Shown piece after piece: positions 50,288 through 59,755 of a stretch of DNA of 64,000 nt. The notes beneath the pieces are model-generated. The model saw nothing but the letters and a program-made list of their open reading frames with translations. It was not told the DNA's origin and made no database searches. Location of the stretch: contig NZ_CP079800.1 in the NCBI RefSeq assembly GCF_028869115.1, positions 310,001 through 374,000 on the forward strand. Reading direction: 5' to 3'. The translations under genes and the position numbers were made by a program. The stretch is from Pseudemcibacter aquimaris (lineage in GTDB: Bacteria; Pseudomonadota; Alphaproteobacteria; Sphingomonadales; Emcibacteraceae). The first letter of the stretch is position 1, and every line of letters begins with the position of its first letter.

Positions 50288-52303
50288 ATGAACATTAAAA
50301 ATATTGCAGTAGTGATTTTAAATGTAATGTTTTTATCAGCAACCGCATTTGCTGATGAAGGAAATAAATTTGGTATTGATCATATTCTTGGTATTCAAAC
50401 CCCTAGTGCTGTGACGGTGAGCCCGGATGGTGAATGGGTTGCTTATGTTGTTAGTCGCAATGACGAAGAAGAAGATAAGGGGTATTCCCAAATTTGGATG
50501 ACATCCGTTGATGGAAAAACAACAATCCCAATGACAGCATCATATTTAAATGCGGGAAGTCCGCAGTGGAACCCTGATGGCAGTTCGTTGGGTTTTATAG
50601 GCACACGTGGAAAAGGCGATGATGCCAAATCACAAGTTTGGCTGCTTGACCGCCGTGGTGGTGAGGCGCAGCAATATACCCATGTTGAGCAAGGCGTTTC
50701 AGGTTTTCTTTGGTCGCCGGATGGTAGTAAAATGTTACTATCCATCAAAGATCCGGAACCAAAAGAACTGGATGAGAATGGTGAAGAGGTTGATGCACCA
50801 AAAGAAAAGCCCTTCGTTATCGACCGCCTACAGTTTAAACGCGATTATGTGGGTTACTTAGATCGCCGTAGAACGCATTTATACCTTCATAATGGTGATG
50901 AAGATCCAATTCAAATTACAGCCGGTGATTATGATAATAGTGATCCAAAATGGTCACCAGATGGAAGCAAAATTGCATTTGTGTCCAAAAGAGAAGGTGA
51001 TCCGGACGGCAATTCCAACAGTGATATTTGGGTGGTAACGGCTGATCCGGATGCGGGCGAATATACACCGACCCAGATTACCAAGAATAAAGGATCAGAC
51101 AGCAGCCCTGCATGGTCGCCGGATGGAAAATGGATTGCCCACATTACAATCACGGAGCCTGAAAAATTATGGTATGCGACATCAATGCTTGCGGTAATTG
51201 CATCGGACGGTAGTGGCAAGGCCAACATATTGACCAAAGATTATGATTATATGGTCTACCGCCCATCATTTTCAAAAGATGGTCAAAGTATATATTTCTT
51301 ACCCGACGAAGGTGGAAATGGCCCATTAATGTCAATTGGTGTTAATGGTGGTGATATGACCACTCATACAAATGGCGAAATAACGGTTCGTGATTATGAT
51401 GTTGGTCAGGATGGAACCATCGCTACCATCCAATCAAGCCATCACATTCCACACGATGTACATGTTTTGAATGATGGAATGGCAAATCGCATCACAACAC
51501 TTAATGATGAACTTCTGGATGGAATTGAGCTTGCGAATGTCGAACGATTAAAAGTGCCGGGTTGGAATGACGAGCCAGTTGAAAGTTTCGTTTACTATCC
51601 ACCAAACTATGACAGCAGTAAAGCTTATCCGACTATCTTTGTCCTTCATGGTGGTCCGGTTAGTCAGCATGATACGGCGTTTGATACATGGGGACAGTTA
51701 TATGCCGCGAATGGATATATCGCCGTCCTTCCAAACCCGCATGGATCAACCGGATATGGCAGTGATTTTACATATTCACTGAACCGCCAATGGGGAGTGC
51801 CGGATTTTGCAGATGTTGATAAAATTGCTGATTATTTGGTGGCGAACGGCATCAGTGATGATGACCGTCTTGGTGTTGGTGGCTGGTCTTATGGTGGAAT
51901 TCTTACCAATTATGTGATTACACAATCAGGGCGCTTTAAAGGTGCCGTGACCGGTGCAAGCGAGGTAAATCACCGCGCCAATTATGGTCATGATCATTAT
52001 CAACTTCAGTGGGAAATTGAATTTGGTCTTCCGTGGGAAAATATTGATGCATGGGAAGCGATTAATCCGTTCAATAATATCGGTAAAATCACAACGCCGA
52101 CACTTGTGATGGGCGGACAACTTGATTGGAATGTTCCAATTCAGAATTCAGAACAACTTTATCAAGGTCTAAAACGATTGGGAATTGATACCCAATTAAT
52201 CGTTTACCCAAATGAGCATCATGGCATCAGAAGGCCAAGTTTCCAACGGGATCGGTTAGAGCGTTTCTTGGGGTGGTATGATAAGTATGTAATAGGGCAG
52301 TAA
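50288..52303 (+). CDS. Exported S9-family prolyl-oligopeptidase-like peptidase
   Basis: 671 aa from ATG at 50288 with AAAGGGA upstream; the longer frame from 50237 would bury the signal peptide (cut after TAFA). N-terminal beta-propeller with SPDG repeats, C-terminal alpha/beta hydrolase with nucleophile in GGWSYGG (Ser near 534), GGQLDWNVP (Asp) and NEHHGI (His). It likely cuts peptides in the periplasm, as acylaminoacyl- or dipeptidyl-peptidases do. Monocistronic. Confidence 0.9.
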   Translation: MNIKNIAVVILNVMFLSATAFADEGNKFGIDHILGIQTPSAVTVSPDGEWVAYVVSRNDEEEDKGYSQIWMTSVDGKTTIPMTASYLNAGSPQWNPDGSSLGFIGTRGKGDDAKSQVWLLDRRGGEAQQYTHVEQGVSGFLWSPDGSKMLLSIKDPEPKELDENGEEVDAPKEKPFVIDRLQFKRDYVGYLDRRRTHLYLHNGDEDPIQITAGDYDNSDPKWSPDGSKIAFVSKREGDPDGNSNSDIWVVTADPDAGEYTPTQITKNKGSDSSPAWSPDGKWIAHITITEPEKLWYATSMLAVIASDGSGKANILTKDYDYMVYRPSFSKDGQSIYFLPDEGGNGPLMSIGVNGGDMTTHTNGEITVRDYDVGQDGTIATIQSSHHIPHDVHVLNDGMANRITTLNDELLDGIELANVERLKVPGWNDEPVESFVYYPPNYDSSKAYPTIFVLHGGPVSQHDTAFDTWGQLYAANGYIAVLPNPHGSTGYGSDFTYSLNRQWGVPDFADVDKIADYLVANGISDDDRLGVGGWSYGGILTNYVITQSGRFKGAVTGASEVNHRANYGHDHYQLQWEIEFGLPWENIDAWEAINPFNNIGKITTPTLVMGGQLDWNVPIQNSEQLYQGLKRLGIDTQLIVYPNEHHGIRRPSFQRDRLERFLGWYDKYVIGQ

Positions 52304-52316
52304 AACTCCCAAATTC

Positions 52317-52345
52317 TTGCCGTCAATTATGATGTATGTTATACT
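52317..52345 (+). promoter_or_regulatory. Promoter of the TadG/TadE-like cluster
   Basis: TTGCCG (52317-52322), 17 bases, TATACT (52340-52345), about 120 bases before the first gene. No gene is seen between it and the cluster. Confidence 0.55.
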
Positions 52346-52467
52346 CACTGCTGGTAAATTGTTGGGCAATACAAATTTTTTACAACTTTAAATTAAATTA
52401 ACGGTTCTTTTACAAGAACTCGTTATGGTAATTTCATGGATAAATGGGCCATTGAGGAAATCTAAAT

Positions 52468-53946
52468 GTGTCTAGGGAATTAAAGATGTTAAAAAAATAT
52501 CTAGATTTATTAAAGAAATGTCATAGTCACCAAAAAGGTGTAACAGCTGTATATTTGGGTATTATGTTACCGATTTTTGTTGGGTTTGCTGGGTTGGCGT
52601 TTGATACGTCTGTTTGGTTTTTACAAAAACGGCATAATCAAAGTACTGTTGATGCAGCCGTAATGGCCGCAGCATTGGAAATTAGAAATCAATTGGATAA
52701 TAACAGCACAGCCACGCAGGCAAGCTTGTCTGCAATTGCAATTGCAGATGCTGCAAATAACGGATTTACTGTTGGCGGTAGCAATTCACTAACTGTCAGC
52801 AGTCCGCCTTCGGCTGGATCATATAGTGGTCAAAATAATTACGTGCATGCGGTAATTTCATCACCAGTAGAAGGGTTTTTCACGAGAGCTTTAGGTTTTA
52901 GTGACGTTATGGTAACGGCATCAGCTACTGCTGGGACACGTGAAATTGTTGCTGGTGGTGGCGGTGGATGTATCGTAGCACTGGATGAATCAGCATCAGG
53001 TGCCCTTATAACAATCGGCACCACAACGATTGATGTGAATTGTGCGCTTTCTTCTAATTCAACAGCTGAAGATTCAGTTATTCTAAGTGGTAATTCAACC
53101 CTAGAGGAATTGGTTTCAGCTATTAACGCAGTTGGAAATATTAAAATTGGTGGCAGCACAGATATCCATGTGGATACAGATGTTAATACGTATACTTCTG
53201 GCACTGATGATCCTTTTCCTGATTTAACTGTGCCTGCGATACCGTCTACTTGTGAAGTAAATGTTGGAAACGGACGAGGTAATTCATTAAGTACGCTTGC
53301 ATCGGATTATCCATCATTTGTCATTGAAGAAACGAACGATAGTGGTGATGTTACAGGTTATACTTTTAAGCCAGGGCGTTATTGTAATACGGGAAGTAGT
53401 AATAACGCCATTGATTTTGGTGGTGAGAATATCACAATGGATACAGGCGTCTATATATTTGATGATGGTTTGAATTTATCTGTTGGCTCCAGCGATAATA
53501 TTTCTGGAACAGGTGTGTCAATCGTTTTAACTGGTGATACTTCATCATCTATTGGTGATGTAAATATTAATGCTGGCGCAACCGTTAATTTGACTCCTCC
53601 CACGGTAGCTGGGGTTGCATCGTGGTCAGCAGAAAATGCGCAATATGCAGGTGTTACTCTTTATGTTGACCGAAATAAAGATTGGGAAAATAATGCCAAT
53701 AAAATTAACGGTGGTGCGAATGTTTTATTAGATGGCGCCGTTTATATGCCATCTCAGGATTTGGAATGGATTGGTAATTCGAATAATGTCGGTGGTTGTG
53801 GAATGTCTGTTAGCGCAACTGCAAAATTTTCAGGTAGCAACGGATATAATCTTTCGTTGACTGAGGCTACATGTACAGCATATGGTATTTGGGACCTAAT
53901 TAATAATAGTGGTACGTCAGTTCGCATTGCGTTGTTGGTTGAATAA
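52468..53946 (+). CDS. TadG-like Flp-pilus-associated protein
   Basis: 492 aa from GTG at 52468 with GAGGAA upstream; ATG at 52486 is an alternative. After a basic N-terminus comes the TadE/G-type helix (GVTAVYLGIMLPIFVGFAGLAFD, residues ~24-46) and VDAAVMAAAL. The rest is a Ser/Thr/Asn/Gly-rich secreted beta region with four Cys pairs in GGGGGCIVAL-type contexts. Likely a surface or pilus-linked minor pseudopilin. The core tad machinery is not nearby. Confidence 0.78.
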   Translation: MSRELKMLKKYLDLLKKCHSHQKGVTAVYLGIMLPIFVGFAGLAFDTSVWFLQKRHNQSTVDAAVMAAALEIRNQLDNNSTATQASLSAIAIADAANNGFTVGGSNSLTVSSPPSAGSYSGQNNYVHAVISSPVEGFFTRALGFSDVMVTASATAGTREIVAGGGGGCIVALDESASGALITIGTTTIDVNCALSSNSTAEDSVILSGNSTLEELVSAINAVGNIKIGGSTDIHVDTDVNTYTSGTDDPFPDLTVPAIPSTCEVNVGNGRGNSLSTLASDYPSFVIEETNDSGDVTGYTFKPGRYCNTGSSNNAIDFGGENITMDTGVYIFDDGLNLSVGSSDNISGTGVSIVLTGDTSSSIGDVNINAGATVNLTPPTVAGVASWSAENAQYAGVTLYVDRNKDWENNANKINGGANVLLDGAVYMPSQDLEWIGNSNNVGGCGMSVSATAKFSGSNGYNLSLTEATCTAYGIWDLINNSGTSVRIALLVE

Positions 53947-53956
53947 TGGGCGTGAC

Positions 53957-54463
53957 ATGATAAGATTTTCTCTTAAAAAATTTACAAAAGATAACAGCGG
54001 CACTTCTGCGTTAGAACTTGCGCTATTGTCGCCAGTGATTATTTTAATGCTTGTAGCTGCGGTTGATTATGGTTCTGCGTATGTGCGGCAAATGGAAATT
54101 ACAAACGCTGTAAAAGCTGGTATTCAATACGCAATGGTGATGAGACCTGTTACAATCACAAACGTTAATGCAGATACGAATGAAGTTACGGTTATTGCAG
54201 ATATTGAATCACTTACTTCTGCAGAAGTGAATTCCCATCTTGCATCGTCATCGAATGATACAACAACAATTGTTTCTAATCTTTATTGTACATGCGGCGG
54301 GACTGAGCAATTATGTACGGCAACTTGTGTTTCTGATTTTGGTGCGTATATGGAAGTAACAGTTTCAGAAACGTTTGTGCCACCACTTTTAAATTATAAT
54401 TGGTTGCCTGATGGATATATTAACTTGTCATCCAGCTCTACCATAAAAATTAATAGTAAATAA
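53957..54463 (+). CDS. TadE-like minor pseudopilin
   Basis: 168 aa from ATG at 53957. The frame is open from 53909 inside the previous gene, but the basic stretch before the TadE helix (NSGTSALELALLSPVIILML) sets the start. Periplasmic domain with a Cys-rich LYCTCGGTEQLCTATC. Ten bases separate it from the previous stop. Confidence 0.8.
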   Translation: MIRFSLKKFTKDNSGTSALELALLSPVIILMLVAAVDYGSAYVRQMEITNAVKAGIQYAMVMRPVTITNVNADTNEVTVIADIESLTSAEVNSHLASSSNDTTTIVSNLYCTCGGTEQLCTATCVSDFGAYMEVTVSETFVPPLLNYNWLPDGYINLSSSSTIKINSK

Positions 54464-54473
54464 TGGACGTTAA

Positions 54474-54920
54474 ATGTTTCAGAAGTTAAGAAAACTTAGA
54501 GAAAGTGAAAATGGAGCTGTTGCTGTAGAATTTGCAATGGTAATTCCTGTTACATTGGCATTGACGTTTTTTTTCTTTGAACTTTGCCGAATAGTTTTCT
54601 TGCAAAATGTATTAAGCTATTCAGCTGCTCAAGCATCCAGATATGCCATGGTGCATTTTGATAATACGAGTGTTGACAGCGATTATCTTGATGGGCTTGA
54701 AGCTGACATCAAGACATATGCTAAGCGTTCTATGTATTTAATTGATGACAATTTGATTTCCGATTTTACTATCACTACTGCTGATCCCGATGACGAAGGG
54801 CGAAGAAATGTTGATATATCTATCAGTTATTCATATTCTCCTATGATGCCACTTTTGTCCGAACTAGAAGTGACAATGAAAGGTGAGTCAAAAGCATTCC
54901 TTGTGCAAGGTATTGATTAG
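54474..54920 (+). CDS. TadE/TadF-like minor pseudopilin
   Basis: 148 aa with NGAVAVEFAMVIPVTLALTF at residues ~13-32, the TadE helix with its conserved Glu, and a small periplasmic domain. Third gene of the cluster, ten bases after the second. It ends next to the convergent DMT gene with no clear terminator. Confidence 0.82.
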   Translation: MFQKLRKLRESENGAVAVEFAMVIPVTLALTFFFFELCRIVFLQNVLSYSAAQASRYAMVHFDNTSVDSDYLDGLEADIKTYAKRSMYLIDDNLISDFTITTADPDDEGRRNVDISISYSYSPMMPLLSELEVTMKGESKAFLVQGID

Positions 54921-54921
54921 T

Positions 54922-55830
54922 TTATTTCTCTTTCACAATTCCAAGTTTTCTTAAATTGGAAATGATAATTCCGCTACATACAAGCACGAACCCAATGATG
55001 TGGTATGTTTCAACGGGTTCATCCAATATGATTATGGCGAGTATGCCGCTGAAGACTGGCATGCTGTAATAAATCAGGCTGGTTTTAACGGAGCCGATAT
55101 TATCCACAGAATACTGCCATGCGAACCATGCGACAACGGATGCCATAATTCCCACATATGCATATATGCCCCATGCTTCTAATGTGAATGGGGTTGGTGC
55201 CACATAGGTTGCTTCCCATAAATAGCAAGGCAGTAAGAACAATGTGCCAATACCCATGATCGCGGTTAAGAATGTCCTCGTTGACATTTCTTTTGGCTTA
55301 AAAGTAATTGCAACGCTCCATGCCGCCCAAATCAGCGTACTGAATATCAAAATAATATCACCATTGTTCCAATCCTGACTGAATACGGTTAGCGGATTAC
55401 CATGGGTCACAACCATTAGCGCGCCAATGAAAGCGCAAATCGCACCCAGAACTTTATATCTGGATAATCTTTCCACACCCATGATACCGGCAATGACCAG
55501 CGTCCCGATAGGCGCTGTGGCAGATACGATGGCAATATGATGGGTTGTTGTAAATTGGCCTGCGAAATAAATCAGCGTGTTATAAAACCCGATGCCGATA
55601 ATCCCCATGACCACCATGAATTTCCAGTTATCCCTTACCAAATGCCATTCTTTAATGGTTGCTTTTAATCCGATAGGCAATATGAAAATAAACGCCACCA
55701 GCCAGCGCCAAAACGCAAGGGTAAATGGCTTTATCCATTCATTGACACCCTGGGCGATCACAAAATTACCTGACCAGATAACGCAGGCGGAAAGGGCGAT
55801 TAAAATCGCTAATAACTCTTTTTTAGTCAT
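54922..55830 (-). CDS. EamA-family (DMT) transporter
   Basis: 302 aa with ten predicted helices and two EamA repeats (ACVIWSGNFVIAQG at the start; STLIWAAWSVAITFK at mid-protein). Exports metabolites such as amino acids; the substrate is unknown. It starts six bases after the PLP-enzyme stop, so it is likely cotranscribed with it. Confidence 0.87.
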   Translation of the reverse strand: MTKKELLAILIALSACVIWSGNFVIAQGVNEWIKPFTLAFWRWLVAFIFILPIGLKATIKEWHLVRDNWKFMVVMGIIGIGFYNTLIYFAGQFTTTHHIAIVSATAPIGTLVIAGIMGVERLSRYKVLGAICAFIGALMVVTHGNPLTVFSQDWNNGDIILIFSTLIWAAWSVAITFKPKEMSTRTFLTAIMGIGTLFLLPCYLWEATYVAPTPFTLEAWGIYAYVGIMASVVAWFAWQYSVDNIGSVKTSLIYYSMPVFSGILAIIILDEPVETYHIIGFVLVCSGIIISNLRKLGIVKEK

Positions 55831-55836
55831 GGTGAA

Positions 55837-57066
55837 TTATCCCAGTTTCGCGATTTCTGATGTGACCGCGTTAAAATGATCAATGTCTGCGTCGTTGTTA
55901 AAAAGTGATGCGCCAACGCGGATTTTTGTGCCGCCATGTTTGTATGTGACCTTGATGTTTTCATTTTGATATTGTGATCTGACAGCATCCGGCGATTTTC
56001 CGTGATAGAAAGTCACGACCGATGACCTGTTCCCTTCGGGTGTATCGCACTTAAGGCCCAGCGACACAATATGTTCACGCATTTTGTGGGCAAGGGCAAC
56101 TGTGTGGCCTTCTATGTTGTTTACGCCAATGCGGCCAATATAATCAAGCGCAGTTCCAACAACAGATACGGACCCAAAGGCCGGTGTTGCAAAACCATAT
56201 TTTGCCGCATCAGGGTACGGATCAAAATCACGGAATTTTTCCATATCGGTCACGGCGAACATGCCGCGACGATCAGCGGCGATCATGTCCTGTAATTCAC
56301 GCTTTACATAAAAGAAAGCCGTACCATAACTGGCGAGTAGCCATTTATATGTGCCGCATCCCATAAAGTCGATATCTGCCGCCTTGACGTCAAGTTCGAC
56401 CATGCCGACGCCTTGAATAGCATCAACGTAAATATAGGCGCCATTTGCATGGGCAAGGTCGGATAACGGACGAAGGTCATGACATAAACCATTTTCATGG
56501 GATACGAATGACACGGAAACAATGCGCGTATTGTTATCAACCATTTTTTCGAAATCTTCGAACCGTGTGCGGCCTGTTTCATCGCGTTCTACTATGCGGA
56601 CTTCTACGCCCATATTCTTGGCGAAATAATCATAGAGAATAAAACTCGCGTTATATTGAAGATCATCCGTCACCACATTGTCACCGGCTTTTAGTCCAAG
56701 ATTGTTAACGACAATATTTTCGGCTTCTGTTGTGGTGTAAATTAGTCCGATTTCGCCCTGTTCCGCATTCACAAGGTTTGCAAACTTTCCGCGCACAACA
56801 CGCCCTTCCGCAAGGAATGGCCCAATACTATCGGCTGGATCAGCACGGTCCTTGAAAAAATTAATGCCTGCTTCCACAACTTGATTGGGGGAAACTGCAT
56901 GATAGGCCGTGTTGAGGTAATTTGTGGTTTTTAAAAGCGGGAAATCTGAACGAATACCAAGCGGGTCATCATGGCTGTTACTTGCCGCGCGCGCCGCCGT
57001 TAACATTGGCGATGCGACAAGCGCAGCGGAAGTTGCCCCAACAAATTTTCTTCTGGTGATATCCAT
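55837..57066 (-). CDS. Tat-exported class-V PLP-dependent enzyme
   Basis: 409 aa. A twin-arginine signal (TRRKFVGATSAALVASP, cut near residue 28) precedes a class-V aminotransferase/cysteine-desulfurase-like fold with the PLP lysine in CGTYKWLLASYG. The nearest relatives are 'isopenicillin-N epimerase-like' enzymes; the reaction is unknown. Tat export of a folded PLP protein is unusual. It lies 21 bases after a SoxD-like cytochrome c and SoxC-like dehydrogenase, so a sulfur-compound role is possible. Confidence 0.85.
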   Translation of the reverse strand: MDITRRKFVGATSAALVASPMLTAARAASNSHDDPLGIRSDFPLLKTTNYLNTAYHAVSPNQVVEAGINFFKDRADPADSIGPFLAEGRVVRGKFANLVNAEQGEIGLIYTTTEAENIVVNNLGLKAGDNVVTDDLQYNASFILYDYFAKNMGVEVRIVERDETGRTRFEDFEKMVDNNTRIVSVSFVSHENGLCHDLRPLSDLAHANGAYIYVDAIQGVGMVELDVKAADIDFMGCGTYKWLLASYGTAFFYVKRELQDMIAADRRGMFAVTDMEKFRDFDPYPDAAKYGFATPAFGSVSVVGTALDYIGRIGVNNIEGHTVALAHKMREHIVSLGLKCDTPEGNRSSVVTFYHGKSPDAVRSQYQNENIKVTYKHGGTKIRVGASLFNNDADIDHFNAVTSEIAKLG

Positions 57067-57087
57067 TAATTTTCCCTCTTTTACAAA

Positions 57088-57639
57088 TTACTTATCCGCC
57101 AGGTCCTCAGCAGTGAAACGCGAATCCGGATCAATGATAAATTTATCACGGTTTGGCATTTTTATGGCCTTAAGGCTTTCTGCATCAAGTGTTAAATCCG
57201 GATCATCAATCACACCCGTTTCAACAAGTAAGAATGCTGTTAAACCGTAGGCTTCATCATTGCTAAGTGTGCCCGGGTCGGTCAGTGGCATGGCACGGCG
57301 AATAAAATCAAACAGTGATGTTGCATAGGGTAGCTTTTTGATATCGCGGCGACCTTCGTGCATGCTGCCTGCCCCCATTGCGCGCACGCCTTCTAATTTT
57401 TCACCGTGGCATACGGCACATTGATATTCATATAATTCACGGCCAAGGGCAACATTGCCGCTGCCGTCTGGTAAGCCAGTACCATCAATATGAATATCGC
57501 CGTCATATCTTGCAATTTCATCGGGGCTGACGGATGTGCCGAAGCCATATTTTTCTTGCGCAGTCGCGTAAACAGCACCAAAGGTGAGGGACGTTGCAAC
57601 GGCTGTAAAACCGATAATATTTTTATATTTAGCGAACAT
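57088..57639 (-). CDS. Monohaem cytochrome c, SoxD-like
   Basis: 183 aa from ATG at 57639 with GGGGAGA upstream. Signal peptide (cut near TAQ), one haem site CAVCH near residue 73 and a downstream Met (RAMPL) as likely axial ligand. It overlaps the end of the molybdoenzyme gene by 11 bases, so it is probably its electron acceptor. Shorter than dihaem SoxD. Confidence 0.88.
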   Translation of the reverse strand: MFAKYKNIIGFTAVATSLTFGAVYATAQEKYGFGTSVSPDEIARYDGDIHIDGTGLPDGSGNVALGRELYEYQCAVCHGEKLEGVRAMGAGSMHEGRRDIKKLPYATSLFDFIRRAMPLTDPGTLSNDEAYGLTAFLLVETGVIDDPDLTLDAESLKAIKMPNRDKFIIDPDSRFTAEDLADK

Positions 57640-58840
57640 TTGTAATCTCCCCATCTTGTGCGATGTGCCATTTCTGGATGGCGTTGTTATGCATTATGCC
57701 AACGGGACCCTGAAGCTTATACATTTCATCATAGGTCGGCTGAACATATCCGGTATCATCGGTGCAGCGGCTAAGGATTGTTGTTTCTTTGCCGTCCCAA
57801 CGCCATGGATGGGTAAAGCGCGTATGACATTTCGGAAGTACTGGGCCTTGCAATGTCGCGTCCTGCCAAGTGTTGCCGTCGTCCGTTGATACTTCAACCT
57901 TTTTGACGGTGCCATGACCAGACCAGCCAAGACCGCTTATTTCATAAAAACCGGGGCCATTCAGCTTCATTCCTCCGGATGGGGATGTGATGACAGAACG
58001 TGCTTCCATATAAAATGAAAAGGCGCGGATTTCATCATTGGGTCGTGGGTCGGCATATTCGGTGTTTTCATGATGGGTCCACCATGGTTTATCACCAACC
58101 TCTAACCTGCGTAGCCATTTGACATTCATGTTGCCTTCAAAACCCGGTACAATAAGGCGCAGCGGGAATCCTTGTTCAGGGCGAAGGAATTCACCATTTT
58201 GCGCATAGGCAAGAAACGCATCATCCATCGCTTTCCAAAGCGGGATGCTTCGGGTCATGCGGGCGCCATCGTCGCCCTCGGCCAATATCCATTTGGCGTC
58301 ACCACGAACTCCAAGTTCATTAAGCAGCACTTTTAATGAAACACCCGTCCATTCGGAACAGCTTGTAAGTCCGTGTGTTTGCTGAACGGTCTTGCCGCGC
58401 GGGGCCATCCATTCACCCATACCGTTTCCGGCGCATTCAAGGAAATGAAAATGACTAACCGATGGAAATCTCAGAAGATTTTCCATGGTAAATATTTTTT
58501 CATCATCCACCAATCCGTGGATCAGCAATTTATGCTCGCTCGGATCAATATCAGGAACACCGCTATGATGTACTTCGAAATGAAGACCGGATGGTGTGAC
58601 CATGCCGCGGCTGTGTTGAAGTGGGGTAAAGCCACCACCCACAAGACCGTTTGCAGATCCCCGCATTTTCGCGTCTTTTACATAGGGTGATCTGTCAGCA
58701 TAGGTAACAGAACTATCAATTGGTTCCCCCGGTCCGCGCCCTGGTATCAGTGTAGTATCCTGCGCGAGTGCACTATCCGCAAGCAGCGCGGCACTTCCCG
58801 CCAGGCTAGCCTGCATAAAATGTCTTCTGGATGATTTCAT
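57629..58840 (-). CDS. soxC: SoxC-like sulfite dehydrogenase, molybdopterin subunit
   Basis: 403 aa from ATG at 58840 with GGGAG eight bases upstream. Tat signal SSRRHFMQASLAG, then the SoxC-type GMVTPSGLHFEVHHSGVPDI and the Mo-ligand cysteine in HFLECAGNG, with a C-terminal dimerisation domain (STDDGNTWQDATL). It oxidises sulfite or protein-bound sulfur in the periplasm and passes electrons to the adjacent cytochrome. No soxXYZAB genes are here, so a stand-alone sulfite oxidase is likely. Confidence 0.85.
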   Translation of the reverse strand: MKSSRRHFMQASLAGSAALLADSALAQDTTLIPGRGPGEPIDSSVTYADRSPYVKDAKMRGSANGLVGGGFTPLQHSRGMVTPSGLHFEVHHSGVPDIDPSEHKLLIHGLVDDEKIFTMENLLRFPSVSHFHFLECAGNGMGEWMAPRGKTVQQTHGLTSCSEWTGVSLKVLLNELGVRGDAKWILAEGDDGARMTRSIPLWKAMDDAFLAYAQNGEFLRPEQGFPLRLIVPGFEGNMNVKWLRRLEVGDKPWWTHHENTEYADPRPNDEIRAFSFYMEARSVITSPSGGMKLNGPGFYEISGLGWSGHGTVKKVEVSTDDGNTWQDATLQGPVLPKCHTRFTHPWRWDGKETTILSRCTDDTGYVQPTYDEMYKLQGPVGIMHNNAIQKWHIAQDGEITNVR

Positions 58841-58900
58841 GATTTTTTCTCCCTGAGTATGGAGAAAGAGTATGATCGCTGAAATGCAATTTGGCAATAA

Positions 58901-58933
58901 AAAACCCCGCCGAATTTTTAAGGGCGGGGTTTT
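58901..58933 (-). terminator. Terminator after the Bax-inhibitor-like gene
   Basis: Eleven-pair stem AAAACCCCGCC (58901-58911) with GGCGGGGTTTT (58923-58933), T run on the minus strand beyond 58901. It lies 18 bases past the stop at 58952. Confidence 0.88.
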
Positions 58934-58951
58934 AAATCAATCGGTTACGAT

Positions 58952-59683
58952 CTATTCGCGGTTGCCTAGGAATTGGAGTAGGTGTAAGAATAGAAGGATG
59001 AAATCTAGGTATAAATCTAAAGCTCCATAAATCGCTTTCTTTTTAGCAACCTCATGACTGTCGTTAATATCATACCATAATTTTATTTTCTGTGTATCGT
59101 ATGCTGTAAACCCTGCAAAGATTAGAACGCCTACTGCAGATGTTACAAAATGTAGCATTGTAGATTGCAAGAAAAATGCATTTACAAGCCCGGAAATGAG
59201 TAGGCCAATTAGCCCCATCATTAAGAATGTTCCCAAAGGGGCCAAGTTTCTTTTGGTTGTATAACCATAAATACTTAGTGATCCAAAAGCCGCTGCTGTT
59301 ATGAAAAACGTTCTGGCTATGCTTACACCTGTATAAATCATAAGTACGTATGATAATGAAACACCAAATAATACAGCAAACACCCAATATAGTATTTGAA
59401 CAGTTGAAGCTTTCATACGGTTCAAGCCTGCACTAATTCCGAATGATAAACCAATAGTCACGATAAATAGAATCATTCCTAAACCTGTTCGCCCGCCCTC
59501 AGCTGTAAAAAAGAGCGAAGCCAATGCAGGCGTATTCGCTGTCACATATGCAGCAAGACCCGTAAGCGCAAGCGCAGATGCCATGTAATTATACACGGTT
59601 AACATATACGCGCGCAGGCCCTCATCGATCTCTGCCGCAGTCTGTGTGCGTGAATTTGAATAATATTGGTTTTGATCAACCAT
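58952..59683 (-). CDS. Bax inhibitor-1/YccA-family membrane protein
   Basis: 243 aa from ATG at 59683 with GAAAGGA upstream; the frame begins at 59701. Seven membrane helices and the C-terminal Asp motif (YDTQKIK, then ALDLYLDFILLFLHLL). The family forms pH-sensitive calcium leak channels; bacterial YccA also modulates FtsH. A known ybhL leader RNA occurs before such genes in Alphaproteobacteria, but I could not make out its structure here. Confidence 0.92.
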   Translation of the reverse strand: MVDQNQYYSNSRTQTAAEIDEGLRAYMLTVYNYMASALALTGLAAYVTANTPALASLFFTAEGGRTGLGMILFIVTIGLSFGISAGLNRMKASTVQILYWVFAVLFGVSLSYVLMIYTGVSIARTFFITAAAFGSLSIYGYTTKRNLAPLGTFLMMGLIGLLISGLVNAFFLQSTMLHFVTSAVGVLIFAGFTAYDTQKIKLWYDINDSHEVAKKKAIYGALDLYLDFILLFLHLLQFLGNRE

Positions 59684-59755
59684 TAAAATCAATCCTTTCA
59701 AAAATAAACATAGTTACACTATATATTGTCATATCATCACAATATTTCAAGAGTT

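Noticed and set aside
59684-59755. ybhL leader RNA before the Bax-inhibitor gene
   Set aside because: Context fits, but I see no convincing conserved hairpin in this AT-rich stretch; a covariance search would be needed.
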